Positions 38,866 through 39,272 of a stretch of DNA of 39,272 bases are shown here, piece after piece. A model generated the notes under the pieces. That model was not told where the DNA came from and did no database searches. It worked only from the letters and a program-made list of their open reading frames with translations. The stretch comes from DATJAJ01 sp035622335 (GTDB lineage: Archaea; Thermoproteota; Nitrososphaeria; Nitrososphaerales; Gagatemarchaeaceae): positions 1-39,272 of the forward strand of contig DASPVO010000035.1 in assembly GCA_035622335.1 (NCBI GenBank), written 5' to 3'. The position numbers and the translations under genes are program-made. The first letter of the stretch is position 1; each line of letters begins with the position of its first letter.

Positions 38866-39272
38866 CTAGTTTGCTTCGTCGACGCGTTTCAACACACTAA
38901 GTGCCGTCAAAGTTATCATCTTGCTCGGTTTCCCAGCTTCCTCAAGAGCATACGATGTCATATCCTTGGACTTGGGATGCTCCTTCCTCCAGGCAGTGAG
39001 AGCCGCCGATTCTTCTGGGCGGTTGGCGTCGAGGTTCCACCTACCATCGTCCCCTCTCTTTTCCTTTAGGTGCGAAATCGCGAACCCGAGCCTCTTGTCA
39101 TCAGCATAGCCCAGAGCTGTCATGAAATCCAGCCCGACCAAGATGTCGTAGTAGTAATGGACAGGATAGTGGAACCGATACCACGGCTCCCAGCGAGCCC
39201 CTTGCTTGTGGAGCTCCCTCTCTAGGAAGAACTCCGCTCCTCGTTCGCACGCTAGCTTCATGCTCCGGCTCC
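38866..39272 (-). CDS. Alpha/alpha-barrel protein, squalene-cyclase/prenyltransferase-like (partial)
   Basis: The reading frame runs off the window end, so only the C-terminal 135 or so residues are seen. FHYPVHYYYDILVGLDFMTALGYADD with GDDGRWNLDANRPEE has the repeats seen in squalene-hopene-cyclase-like alpha6 barrels and related uncharacterised proteins. The catalytic region is not included. Function unknown. Confidence 0.6.
   Translation of the reverse strand, partial: SRSMKLACERGAEFFLERELHKQGARWEPWYRFHYPVHYYYDILVGLDFMTALGYADDKRLGFAISHLKEKRGDDGRWNLDANRPEESAALTAWRKEHPKSKDMTSYALEEAGKPSKMITLTALSVLKRVDEAN

Noticed and set aside
1..39272. CRISPR array, insertion sequence or replication origin
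   Set aside because: No spaced direct-repeat array, transposase, terminal inverted repeats or orc/cdc6 gene was seen.

Overview
The window is archaeal. Promoters read as archaeal TATA boxes about 27-30 nt before start codons, often with no room for a Shine-Dalgarno leader. TTG and GTG starts are frequent. There are three intron-bearing tRNA genes, a class II HMG-CoA reductase, a DUF929-type thioredoxin-fold protein and a tRNA-proximal LAGLIDADG endonuclease. Multiple tRNA introns point to a TACK-type lineage (Nitrososphaerota or Bathyarchaeia-like). I cannot fix the lineage from this window alone. No rRNA, CRISPR array, transposase or integrase was seen.

Layout. 1-7.4 kb is a tRNA-anchored accessory region: an SRPBCC protein, a deoxyribosyltransferase-like protein, an HNH nuclease, tRNA-Ala(GGC) with one intron, a LAGLIDADG endonuclease, a CsaA-like tRNA-binding protein, tRNA-Gly(GCC) with three apparent introns, an amidohydrolase and a DEAH helicase. 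Short direct copies of the 3' ends of both tRNAs lie downstream of them, the pattern left by site-specific insertion into tRNA genes. 7.4-17.6 kb holds a flavin-reductase-like protein, the first two of three near-identical-architecture adenylate cyclase/TolB_N/TPR proteins, a VOC protein, an acetyltransferase, a PadR-controlled DrrAB-type exporter operon with a palindromic operator, a cupin, and an antitoxin-like/ferredoxin fusion.

17.7-27.2 kb begins with an overlapping HAD phosphatase and GT4 glycosyltransferase pair, possibly for a compatible solute or glycolipid. A thiol-redox block follows: DUF929 protein, VKOR (overlapping DUF929 on the opposite strand), a zinc-ribbon protein and a CPHC thioredoxin-like protein. 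Next is a tightly packed run: an aberrant cysteinyl-tRNA-synthetase-like ligase that lacks one zinc cysteine and the C-terminal anticodon domain, a GNAT acetyltransferase, a HExxH metallopeptidase-like protein and a YedY-like molybdopterin oxidoreductase. The ligase plus acetyltransferase pairing recalls MshC/MshD of mycothiol synthesis and is the best candidate here for a new low-molecular-weight thiol pathway.

27.2-39.3 kb is a mixed region: class II HMG-CoA reductase for isoprenoid lipids, intron-bearing tRNA-Val(GAC), isochorismatase-family hydrolase, the third cyclase, a secreted beta-propeller, a CBS-like protein, a small four-helix membrane protein, a MetE-like methyltransferase, a phosphoribosyltransferase, an acyl-CoA dehydrogenase, an alpha/beta hydrolase, an MscS channel with a triplicated beta domain, a GyrI-like protein, and a partial alpha/alpha-barrel protein running off the end.
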